From Isotricha intestinalis (Eukaryota > Ciliophora > Litostomatea > Vestibuliferida > Isotrichidae), in contig JAJJLU010000653.1 in assembly GCA_023807065.1 (NCBI GenBank), forward strand, positions 1-24,806: a stretch of 24,806 nucleotides of DNA, given 5' to 3'. The position numbers were made by a program, and so were the translations under genes. The notes beneath the pieces are model-generated. The model made no database searches. It saw only the letters and a program-made list of their open reading frames with translations, and was not told the origin of the DNA. Below, piece after piece: positions 1 to 7,959 of the stretch. Positions within the stretch are counted from its first letter, which is position 1, and each line of letters begins with the position of its first letter.

Positions 1-25
1 CAATCCCCAATCCCCAATCCCCAAT
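1..25. repeat. Telomeric repeats, CCCCAAT type (left chromosome end)
   Basis: Three complete CCCCAAT units (5-11, 12-18, 19-25) follow a partial CAAT at 1-4. The C-rich strand lies at the 5' edge, as expected for a left telomere whose G-strand reads ATTGGGG toward the end. The array stops abruptly and unique AT-rich DNA follows. The unit resembles the CCCCAA of Tetrahymena-type ciliates with one extra T. That the window begins at a true macronuclear chromosome end is inference. Confidence 0.85.
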
Positions 26-1329
26 TAAAGCAATTAAAATCTTTGATAAATATTAAATTTAAATAAAAAGATTAAAACAATTTTATATTTTTTTATAAAA
101 ATATCAATATAAATTATATCATAGTATAATCTTTATCCTTCAATGATATTAATCCCAATAATTCCTCTCTACTTCTTTAAATTATTTTTTTATAGTATTT
201 TTATCCAAAAAAAATTAAAATTATAATTTCACTATAAATAAAAAAACCTATCAAAAGGATAATTTTTAATGTAATATTTTGATTACTTAAAAAATCATTT
301 ATTATTTGATAATCTTAAAAATTTTATCAATGAATATTTTTTGTGAAAATTAAACTCATATTTATAAGTTAAGTTATAAAATTTGATATATGATAATTTG
401 ATTTTAATAAAATTTATTAGGTAAATAATCTATTTTATAATATATAATTAAAAAATTTTAATTTTATGATTTGTATAAAATAAACATTTTTCCTTAAATT
501 GACTTTTTTATATTTATTTATACTGTTATTTATTTAAATCATCTTTTTATAATCATCTATTTTATTATTTTTTATTTCTTAATATTAACTGTTATTCAAT
601 TTATTATTAATTTATTAAATCATTATATTTTAATTTAAATTTCTTTTAATTCTGTTTCTTTTCCTATTTTTTATTCTACCTTTTCTAAAAAGTTTTTCCT
701 TAACTAACGTTTGTTAAAACTATTGTAAATAATATTTCTTAAAAGATATCAAATTTAATGATAATTTCAATATTTAAAAAATTATAATTATTAACTATAA
801 ATTAGGCAAATATTTAATATAAAAGCAAAGATATTTAAAAAGAACTAAGTCTCATGAATAGACACATAAATATAAATAGCAAAGAAAGTAATTAATAAAT
901 TGTAAGAAGATTTAAGAAAATATCAATATTAAAATCAAAAATATAGAAGGAGAAGAAGATAATAAAACATAACATGATGTTAAGGAAATAAGTCATAATT
1001 CTAATTTTACATAAAAAGTTATTCCTTTTAAATCATATTTTCAATTGAATTAAAAATTATATTTATGTTTATATTAAATCTCTTACTAATCATGATTATG
1101 AAATTACCTAATTTTAAATTATTAATTTTATTTTTTCTTCATTTGAAGATATTAATTTCTATTTATAATTTTCTTTAAAATAAATAAAATTCAAAGTTTA
1201 TATTATTATAAAATAACAAAATCAACTGAAATATAAAATAATTAAAAAGTATTATTTTTTTAAATAAATAAATCATTTCTCAATAATTAAATTAATTAAA
1301 ATAAATTACACTTTTAAAAATATCTAAAT
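26..1329. other. Subtelomeric gene-poor DNA
   Basis: AT-rich sequence between the telomere and the NAD+ synthase gene. I find no convincing reading frame. The block near 840-1010 is slightly richer in G and would read through if TAA/TAG were sense codons. Competing frames look equally good there, and the neighbouring genes clearly stop at TAA, so I do not call a gene. Confidence 0.5.
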
Positions 1330-2175
1330 TTATTTATCATATAAATTTCGTTGAATAACAATAGGAAGATGTTTCCTTTTAAATTCAGAATTTTTCATTC
1401 TTTGAATAACTTTATCAACAATCTCTCCACCATATTTCTTATAATTTTCTTGAATTTCATTATCATTATTTTGAATATACGAAATAAGAATATGATCAAC
1501 ATCATAATAATTACAACCAGGTGCAATTTGTGCCATATCTCCTCCATCTTGAACACCATTACCATCAGTAGGTATAATTTCAATACTTTTTTTGAGTGCA
1601 TTTATTTTATCTGTATCATCTTTATAATAATTTAATAAATATTTTCCTAATTCATATATTTCATGCTTCCAAAGACCACCTATTGGATTTAAATCTCCCA
1701 TATCACCATGAATAGTATAAAAACCAAGGTAATGTTCAGTTAAATTATCTGTGTCTATAACTATTCCATTTAATGTAGATGATAAATTATATAAATATAT
1801 CATTCTTAAACGAGCTTTTATATTTCCTTGAGATATTAAGGTTGATTTTGTATGAAGTTCACAAGTTGATTTTATTGTATTATAATCTTTTTCTAGATTT
1901 TGAATCCAATAATCTCCTTCTTTACAAAATGCTTTCATTGCTTTTAATGCTGAATTATTCTCTTCTTCAGTGTTTGTTGAACATGGAAGATTCACTCCTA
2001 TAAATTTTAAATCATTTTCTTTTGAATATCTTTTTATTATTTCATAACAAATTGATGCTGTTATTGTTGAATCTATTCCACCAGAAATACCTAGGATCAT
2101 TGTCTTTAAGTTGTTTTTATATAAATATTCATAGGTTTCTTCAATTATTTTATTAAAAACCTTTTCATAATCCAT
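1330..2175 (-). CDS. nadE: NH3-dependent NAD+ synthase (NadE type)
   Basis: The 281-residue protein matches the single-domain, ammonia-dependent NAD+ synthases, which amidate deamido-NAD through an adenylated intermediate, the last step of NAD synthesis. The N-type ATP pyrophosphatase loop SGGIDS is at residues 31-36, followed by the TDNLTEHYLGFYTIHGD region around 140-157 and a GDGVQDG-like stretch (TDGNGVQDGG) near 205 typical of the C-terminal part. Length is close to bacterial NadE (about 275). There is no glutaminase (nitrilase-like) domain, which most eukaryotic NAD synthetases carry, so this is the bacterial form and probably came by transfer. That is inference: no phylogeny was run. 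The gene is intronless, transcribed toward the telomere, and starts at an ATG in an A/T-rich context. Codon use is as AT-rich as the neighbours, so any transfer is old enough to have ameliorated. Confidence 0.9.
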   Translation of the reverse strand: MDYEKVFNKIIEETYEYLYKNNLKTMILGISGGIDSTITASICYEIIKRYSKENDLKFIGVNLPCSTNTEEENNSALKAMKAFCKEGDYWIQNLEKDYNTIKSTCELHTKSTLISQGNIKARLRMIYLYNLSSTLNGIVIDTDNLTEHYLGFYTIHGDMGDLNPIGGLWKHEIYELGKYLLNYYKDDTDKINALKKSIEIIPTDGNGVQDGGDMAQIAPGCNYYDVDHILISYIQNNDNEIQENYKKYGGEIVDKVIQRMKNSEFKRKHLPIVIQRNLYDK

Positions 2176-2960
2176 TTATATATTATTTAAAATAAAAATA
2201 ATTATTTTGATATAATATTTAAATTCTTTAATAATTGTTGAATTTCTTTAATAAAAATTGAATATATCTTAAGCTAAATGATAAATTTAACTCAATCTCA
2301 AATTTTTTTTTAAATCTAGAATTTTAATTATTATAATGAGAGTACTAAATTCAAAATTAAAAATTTTATTTAAGCTAAGGAAAGAATTTAAAATATTAAA
2401 TGATAAAAAATGAAAGAGAAGTGTTGATTTAACTAAAGAATTAAATATGTTTAATTTAAAATTGATTAATTGAATTAGAAATTCTTATAAATCTGTAGAG
2501 AAAAGGTGTATTATTTTAATCGAAATAACAATTGAAATAGAAAATAGAAATACTCAAATATGAAAATTAATGAATTTAATAAGGTATAAAAAATTAATAT
2601 ATACGAATCTATATAAAGTAATTTCTAATAATTTTAAAAATTGTCTTTTTGAAAAATAGGACATTCATCAAAAATTATTTTTTGTAGAGAACAACTCTTT
2701 TTTTGGTTTCCATCATCATTCTCCTATGATACACTAAGATTGGTGTATTTATCTTATAATAGATTAAGGTTGTTTAAAGTAGAACTGATGAAAATAAAAA
2801 AAATTGAAAACATTCAATAATAAATAATTCAAATAAATAATAGGAATTTAATTGTATATAAAACCAAAATTTATAATGAATAATTTTTATTAATAAAACA
2901 TTTTAATATTAAAGGAATAATATTATATAATTAAATAAATTATTAGAAACAAATTTAATA
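2176..2960. other. Shared upstream region of divergent genes, with a GC-richer structured block
   Basis: This 785-base gap lies between the NAD+ synthase and the USP-like gene, which diverge, so it should hold both promoters. Most is plain AT-rich DNA. The part at about 2640-2800 is visibly richer in G and C and contains two potential small hairpins, ATACAC with GTGTAT (around 2729-2748) and GAGAA with TTCTC. Short open stretches exist on both strands but all are interrupted. It could be a small RNA or a decayed gene; I cannot choose. Confidence 0.4.
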
Positions 2961-4553
2961 ATGGATGATGATCCTTCTTTTCATTTATTAAAAAGTAGTG
3001 TGAGTGAATTTAGTCAATCTCAGAATAAAGAATTAAACAATATAAACAATGATCAACTAAATAACCTATTATACATATCTTCTCAATCACTTGAACAAAC
3101 AGTTAATAGAATAGGAATAGAAAATCGTAGTTTTGAAAAAAACTGTTTTATAAATGTATGTATTCAAACTATTATTCATTTCCACGATTTAAGAACTTTC
3201 TTATTAAATAAAAAGAAATTTATTATATTAGAAAAAACACCTTTAATTATTAAAGAACTAATTAATCTTTTAAATCAATATAAAGAATTTTCAAACGACA
3301 CACCAAATAATAAAAAAATTATTGATCCTTATAATTTTAGAATAGCACTTTCAAATCATTTTTCAAATGAAAATATATTTCAATTAGGCTCAGAAGGAGA
3401 TCCAATGGAATTATTACAAATTTTATTCAAATTTTTTCATTCTTATTTAAATTCTAATTTTAAAGAAATTGATAATCCTGATCAAATTTGTGATATGTGT
3501 GAAATTCATAATCTTTTTTTTATTGATATTGTAAAGGAGTCAAAGTGCGATAAATGTGATTATAATAATATAATTAAATATGATTCTAATTATTTTTTTC
3601 ATTTAATTAATGTTTCAAATATTTTAGAAATTGTTAAAAAAAATAATTTATCATTTTTTGATTTTATTGGGAAGTTAATTCATTGTTCATCTTTAGATGA
3701 AAAATTAATTTGTAATAAATGTAAACAAATATCTTTAACAGAAGAATTTAAGTGTAAAAGACTTGGAAAATATTTAATGATAAATTTAATTTGGGAACAA
3801 ATGATAAATTTTGAGAATTTATTAATAATATTATGTATGATAACAAACCATTTTCAACCTCAAGATTTATTTACAATGGAAAATAATATAAGAAGAAATT
3901 ATAAATTTTTAGGAATGTTAGTTTTTTATTTAGATCATTATATTTGTTTTTTTTATGATAAAAAAAATAGAAAATATATCCTTTATGATGATAAGGAATT
4001 ATTATCATTTAATTGTTGGCATGAAATTATTGAAAAAATTATTGAATTTAATGCAAAACCAATTGCTATTTTTTACGAAGATAATAATGATAATTATTGT
4101 AAATGGGATATTAATTTAGATATTTATAATAAATTATTATTTTCTTGTAAAGAAAAAGATAAAAATAAAGAGATTAATAATAATAATTTAATACCTTTAA
4201 ATGATAATGAATGGGATTGCCAATTTTGTCAAACTATTAATTATAAAGATTCTTGCATTTGTAAAAAATGTAATAAAAAAAATAATGTGATAGAAATGTT
4301 AATTTTACAAAATATGAGAAATAGGGAAATAGAACAAAAAAATAATTATGATGACTCACCAAAGATTTGGAAATGTCCTGTTTGTTTAAAAAAGTATCAA
4401 GGTGATAAATGTCCTACTTGCAATAGAAGAAATTTTAATTCAAATAATAATTATTATACACAAGATAAATATTGGAAATGTTCAATTTGTAACAATTTGA
4501 ATATAAGAAATAATTTACTATGTAAAACTTGTGGGAATAAAAAAAAAGAATAA
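2961..4553 (+). CDS. USP53/54-like ubiquitin C-terminal hydrolase with RanBP2-type zinc fingers
   Basis: The 530-residue protein has a ubiquitin-specific protease fold followed by zinc fingers. The Cys box is NCFINVCIQ (nucleophile candidate C62). The NFRIALSNHFSNENIFQLG stretch (about 125-143), the CDMC/CDKC and CNKC pairs (177-199, 251-254) and the His box GMLVFYLDHYICFF (H326) with YDD (342-344) follow the order seen in USP53/USP54 and plant USP-related proteins. The C-terminus carries W-x-C-x2-C...C-x2-C modules typical of RanBP2-type fingers at 418-437, 470-487 and 505-524; the middle one is short. Some family members are catalytically weak or inactive. The Cys and His are present here, so activity is possible but not shown. 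The gene is intronless, the ATG follows an A/T-rich leader, and it stops at TAA. Confidence 0.8.
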   Translation: MDDDPSFHLLKSSVSEFSQSQNKELNNINNDQLNNLLYISSQSLEQTVNRIGIENRSFEKNCFINVCIQTIIHFHDLRTFLLNKKKFIILEKTPLIIKELINLLNQYKEFSNDTPNNKKIIDPYNFRIALSNHFSNENIFQLGSEGDPMELLQILFKFFHSYLNSNFKEIDNPDQICDMCEIHNLFFIDIVKESKCDKCDYNNIIKYDSNYFFHLINVSNILEIVKKNNLSFFDFIGKLIHCSSLDEKLICNKCKQISLTEEFKCKRLGKYLMINLIWEQMINFENLLIILCMITNHFQPQDLFTMENNIRRNYKFLGMLVFYLDHYICFFYDKKNRKYILYDDKELLSFNCWHEIIEKIIEFNAKPIAIFYEDNNDNYCKWDINLDIYNKLLFSCKEKDKNKEINNNNLIPLNDNEWDCQFCQTINYKDSCICKKCNKKNNVIEMLILQNMRNREIEQKNNYDDSPKIWKCPVCLKKYQGDKCPTCNRRNFNSNNNYYTQDKYWKCSICNNLNIRNNLLCKTCGNKKKE

Positions 4554-5330
4554 TAAAAGATAATCTTATATATAAAATAAAAAAAAAATTTAAAAGATAT
4601 AAATTTCTTAATTATTCATTAATAATAATTTAGAATTGAAATAATATTAAATGATCTTGTTTTGGTAAATCAATTAAGAAGTAAAACATTAAATTAATTT
4701 GATTGAATTAACTAAACCTTTATGATTTATTAATTTTTATTAAATTAGCTCTCATAGATTTATTATCTTTTTTATTATTTAAATTTAGAAAAGATATTGA
4801 AATTTTTAAAATCATTCATTATAAATTTTATTGAAAACAAAATCCAATTCTTATATAATTCCAATGATCTTTCATAAAATCATATTTTAGATTAATATTA
4901 TTGTTTTAATGACGTAAATTAATCTAAAATTTGAGAATATAAATAAAATAATAAATTTTTTTAATGTTTAAAATCAAAATTTAGTCTAATTTGATATTAT
5001 TTTAAATGTGAATTAATTTATTTTACAATAAAAATTTAAATAATAAATATTTAAACTTGAAAATTTTTAATATGTATTTTAGTAATTTTTATTTCTTATT
5101 TATTTTAAACGGTGAATTATTACAAATTTAAATTTTAATAAGAAAAGAATACTTTCTCATATATTTAATGTAAATGAATAATAATAATATTAATAAAGAG
5201 ATTTATTCATTATAATTCAAAATAAGTATTAATCATAATTGGTTTACATCGTAAAATTATTTAAATAATTAATTAAATAATTTTTTTAAAAAAGTACAAA
5301 AACAAAATTAAAAATTATCAAAAAAAAAAA
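4554..5330. other. Intergenic AT-rich DNA between convergent genes
   Basis: This is the 3' flank shared by the USP-like gene and the eIF2B delta gene. I see no reading frame, RNA gene or repeat family in it. Poly-A and poly-T tracts close to both stop codons may be part of 3' ends. Confidence 0.5.
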
Positions 5331-6734
5331 TTAATCCTTCCTCAATTCCCCAATATCAAATTCCATATTCTTATGTAAATATTCTTGAACAACAAAAGGA
5401 ACACTCGTAGGTGGAATATTACCAACATCACAAATAACCATAGCAATATCCTTAGCAGGTGTAATATCAAATTCCAATTCAATTTTTTTTCCAGCAACAT
5501 CATCAAAATTTTCATTTGAAACATTTAAACTTTTTCCTTGAAAACTATCTAAAATAATTTTATCCCAAAATTTAAAAATTTGACAAAACGCAATAACTGG
5601 TTTTTTAAAATGATTAGCAATACATGAAATAGCAGCTGTTCCTAATTTTCCTTGTAAATCTCCATTTGATAACATTGCTTTTGCTTTAATAAAAATTTTA
5701 GTTACTTTTCCTATAATATTATATAAACCTGTTATATAAGTATATGTAATTGGAATATTTAATTTTGAAAAATATTCTATTTCTGTTGATATATGATTTA
5801 ATTGTGGATTATCTACAAAAATTAATTTAAAGTTAATTTGCTTTTGTTTTGCTTTTGATAATAAATTTCTAAATATTTTAGATTTACCATATATTAAAAT
5901 GACATCATTGTTTTTTATTAAATCTGTTTTATCACTTATTATTTGTTTTGTATTTATATTTTTTAAAATAAAATCATCAATTTTTAAACTTATAAAATCT
6001 CTAATATTTGGAAATGAAATATTTGTTGGAATTGTATTTAAAATTGCTTTAATTTCTTTTAAAAAATATATTGTATTATCTAAACCAGAACCACTTTGAG
6101 TTGTTTCATTTATTATTGTAAATATTTCTTCAAATAAACTTTTTATTTGATTTAAAATTTGAAAAGTATCTCCATCTAATTTTTCTATATATTTTTTTAA
6201 ACCATTTAATAAATAACAACAATTTGAATTTTGTTTATTTATTCCATTTTTTATTATTAATCTTAAGGCATTTATTATTTCTTCATTTACATAATTTATG
6301 TTAGTATTTGAAGATAATAATTTTATTATATGTTTACTTGTATAATTTTTAGGATTTATATCTTGAAATTTTATTGTTTTTAATTGCTTATATCTTTCTT
6401 CAAATGATGTTAAAGAAAATAAATTTTTTTTTTTTATTTCTTTTTCATCTTTTTTAATTTCATTTTTCTTGTTTTCTTCTTTTTTAATTTCTTCTTTTTT
6501 AATTTCTTCTTTTTTGATTTCTTCTTTTTTATTTTCTTCTTTTTTATTTTCTTTCTTATTATTTGTATCTTTATTTTCATTTAATTTTTTAGCTTCTTCT
6601 TCTAATCTTGCCTGCTCTTTTTTTAACCTTTTTTTTTCTGCGGCTTTTAATCTTGCTGCTTCTTTTTCTTCTTGTGTTTTCTCTTTTTTCTTTTTTTTTT
6701 GTTGATTTTGATTGTTTTCTTTTTTGTCTTCCAT
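5331..6734 (-). CDS. EIF2B4: Translation initiation factor eIF2B, delta subunit
   Basis: The 467-residue protein belongs to the IF-2B alpha/beta/delta family, the regulatory core of the eIF2 guanine-nucleotide exchange factor in the cytoplasm. Residues 1-103 are a lysine/glutamate-rich tail with a (KKEEI)n repeat at about 60-90. The fold runs from about 110 to 455. Delta-type signatures are ILIYGKSKIFRNLL (279-292), the NGDLQGKLGTAAISCIANHF segment (357-376) matching the metazoan SNGSVMSRVGTA motif, and the final FDITPAKDIAMVICDVG/NIPPTSVPFVVQEY part (422-452), matching [29 protein letters not shown]. A long charged N-terminal tail is normal for delta and absent from alpha and beta. No introns; the start is the first ATG before the Lys-rich tail. 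Confidence 0.9.
   Translation of the reverse strand: MEDKKENNQNQQKKKKKEKTQEEKEAARLKAAEKKRLKKEQARLEEEAKKLNENKDTNNKKENKKEENKKEEIKKEEIKKEEIKKEENKKNEIKKDEKEIKKKNLFSLTSFEERYKQLKTIKFQDINPKNYTSKHIIKLLSSNTNINYVNEEIINALRLIIKNGINKQNSNCCYLLNGLKKYIEKLDGDTFQILNQIKSLFEEIFTIINETTQSGSGLDNTIYFLKEIKAILNTIPTNISFPNIRDFISLKIDDFILKNINTKQIISDKTDLIKNNDVILIYGKSKIFRNLLSKAKQKQINFKLIFVDNPQLNHISTEIEYFSKLNIPITYTYITGLYNIIGKVTKIFIKAKAMLSNGDLQGKLGTAAISCIANHFKKPVIAFCQIFKFWDKIILDSFQGKSLNVSNENFDDVAGKKIELEFDITPAKDIAMVICDVGNIPPTSVPFVVQEYLHKNMEFDIGELRKD
6474..6548 (-). repeat. 15-bp in-frame tandem repeat encoding KKEEI
   Basis: Five 15-bp units (6474, 6489, 6504, 6519, 6534), with one or two substitutions between them, lie in the N-terminal tail of the eIF2B delta gene. 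The period is a multiple of three, so copy-number changes would not break the frame. It encodes a charged spacer, probably helical or disordered. Confidence 0.85.
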
Positions 6735-7959
6735 AGATAATAATAAAAATAATTAAAATAAATAAGCAAATAAAAAATAATTATGTAAAATTAAATTTGA
6801 AAGAATTAATTGGGTTTGTCTGAAAGATTTCGTTTGGAATTAAATTTAAATTAAAAAAAGTAAAACTTCTTAAATTTGCATAATATAATTTTCTATAAGA
6901 TAAAATATTTTATGTTGATTTCTCAAAATATAAGTAAATTGATAAACAAAAATTTAATGGTTTTATTTTATGAATTAAGTTTGTTTTTTAAATTATCATT
7001 TTTGTCTTTAATTATTTTTTTGAATTTTAAAATAATTTTTATTTACTAGAAAAATGTTGCTTTCAAGTAAAATAAATATAAAGCAATAATCAAAGGAGAT
7101 TGTCAATTGTTTGGTGTTCAGTTGAAATGTTTGATAACAGCAAGTTACTCATAATTGAAATAATTAAGTTAGAGATAAGTAAAGCTTTAAATTGTCAGAT
7201 AATTATAAAAGGAAAGATAAATTGATAAAAGAATCTTTAAAGTATTAAATGATGTTTGTTATTATGAAATAATAATGAGTAGAAAAGATTCAATAGAATA
7301 AAAGAAAGTACAGAGATTTTAAAAATATATATCTCCTTTTTATAAAATACTCTTTATCGAAGATTATTCTTTTAAACTTTTTATAGAATTATTATATTTT
7401 TTTATTTTTTCTTTATATTTTAACAATAATTTTGAAATATCATTTTTTCACAAAAATATAAGAAAATTTACAAATAAATAAGACTAAAATATTAAATATT
7501 CTCTAAATAGAAATAAATCATAATTGATTTTTATATGGTTTATTAATCCATATTTCAGCTATTTAATCATATGTTTAAAATCTAAAAATGATTTCAAAAT
7601 TCTGATGAATAGTTTTAAAGATTATTTATTATATAAATATTTATTTTTTGGTTTTATTATTATTTAAATTATTTTTTTTGTTTATTATTTCCATACGTTA
7701 ATTATTCTTTTGTTGTTATATTTTTTATAAAAAATTTGTTTTATTCAAATGATTGTTCTTTTCTTCTTCTTATTGTTTATAAAATAAATCTAATTTATTT
7801 TCAATATTTCTTTTATTGATGATTGTTTTTTGAATAAATTTCTTTTGTTATTTTTAATATTAAAATCAATTTAATTAAATTTTTCTTTATTCTTTTTTAT
7901 TATATCAATTATTATTATTTAATATATTTCAAATAAACAAAAATTTCTTTATAAATTAA
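6735..7959. other. Long gene-poor interval with a possible transposase remnant
   Basis: This interval separates the divergent eIF2B delta and fragmented genes and should contain both promoters. Most is AT-rich with no frame. The segment at about 7080-7310 is less AT-rich and holds a 47-codon open stretch (separate entry). T-rich DNA with TTTTCTTT-like runs fills 7370-7930 just upstream of the fragmented gene. I see no tRNA or other structured RNA. Confidence 0.4.
7082..7222 (+). pseudogene. Possible decayed ISXO2/Merlin-like transposase fragment
   Basis: A 47-codon stretch open between a TAA and a TGA reads RRLSIVWCSVEMFDNSKLLI, then a segment rich in I, E and K ending IIIKGKIN. Its order (a VxGxVE-like strand, a K-x-L-I-I-E-I strand, a helix, then I-x-x-G-x-I) loosely resembles the core of IS1595/ISXO2-type DDE transposases. 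No catalytic Asp survives and the frame is closed at both ends. Base composition is richer in G than the surroundings. This is a weak resemblance and could be chance. Confidence 0.22.

Noticed and set aside
840..1090. Possible gene using TAA/TAG as glutamine near the telomere
   Set aside because: Suppressing two stops makes many AT-rich frames open by chance, a second frame looks equally good, and neighbouring conserved genes end properly at TAA.
2330..2640. AG-NNN patterns that might be a second micro-exon array
   Set aside because: Few of the AGs are followed by a triplet and GT, the spacing is irregular, and no start or open spliced frame could be built. The same holds for 7080-7310.
2700..2800. 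Similarity of CTAAGATTGGTGTA to the 5' part of U2 snRNA
   Set aside because: The branch-site-pairing GTAGTA is missing and no Sm site or downstream stems follow.
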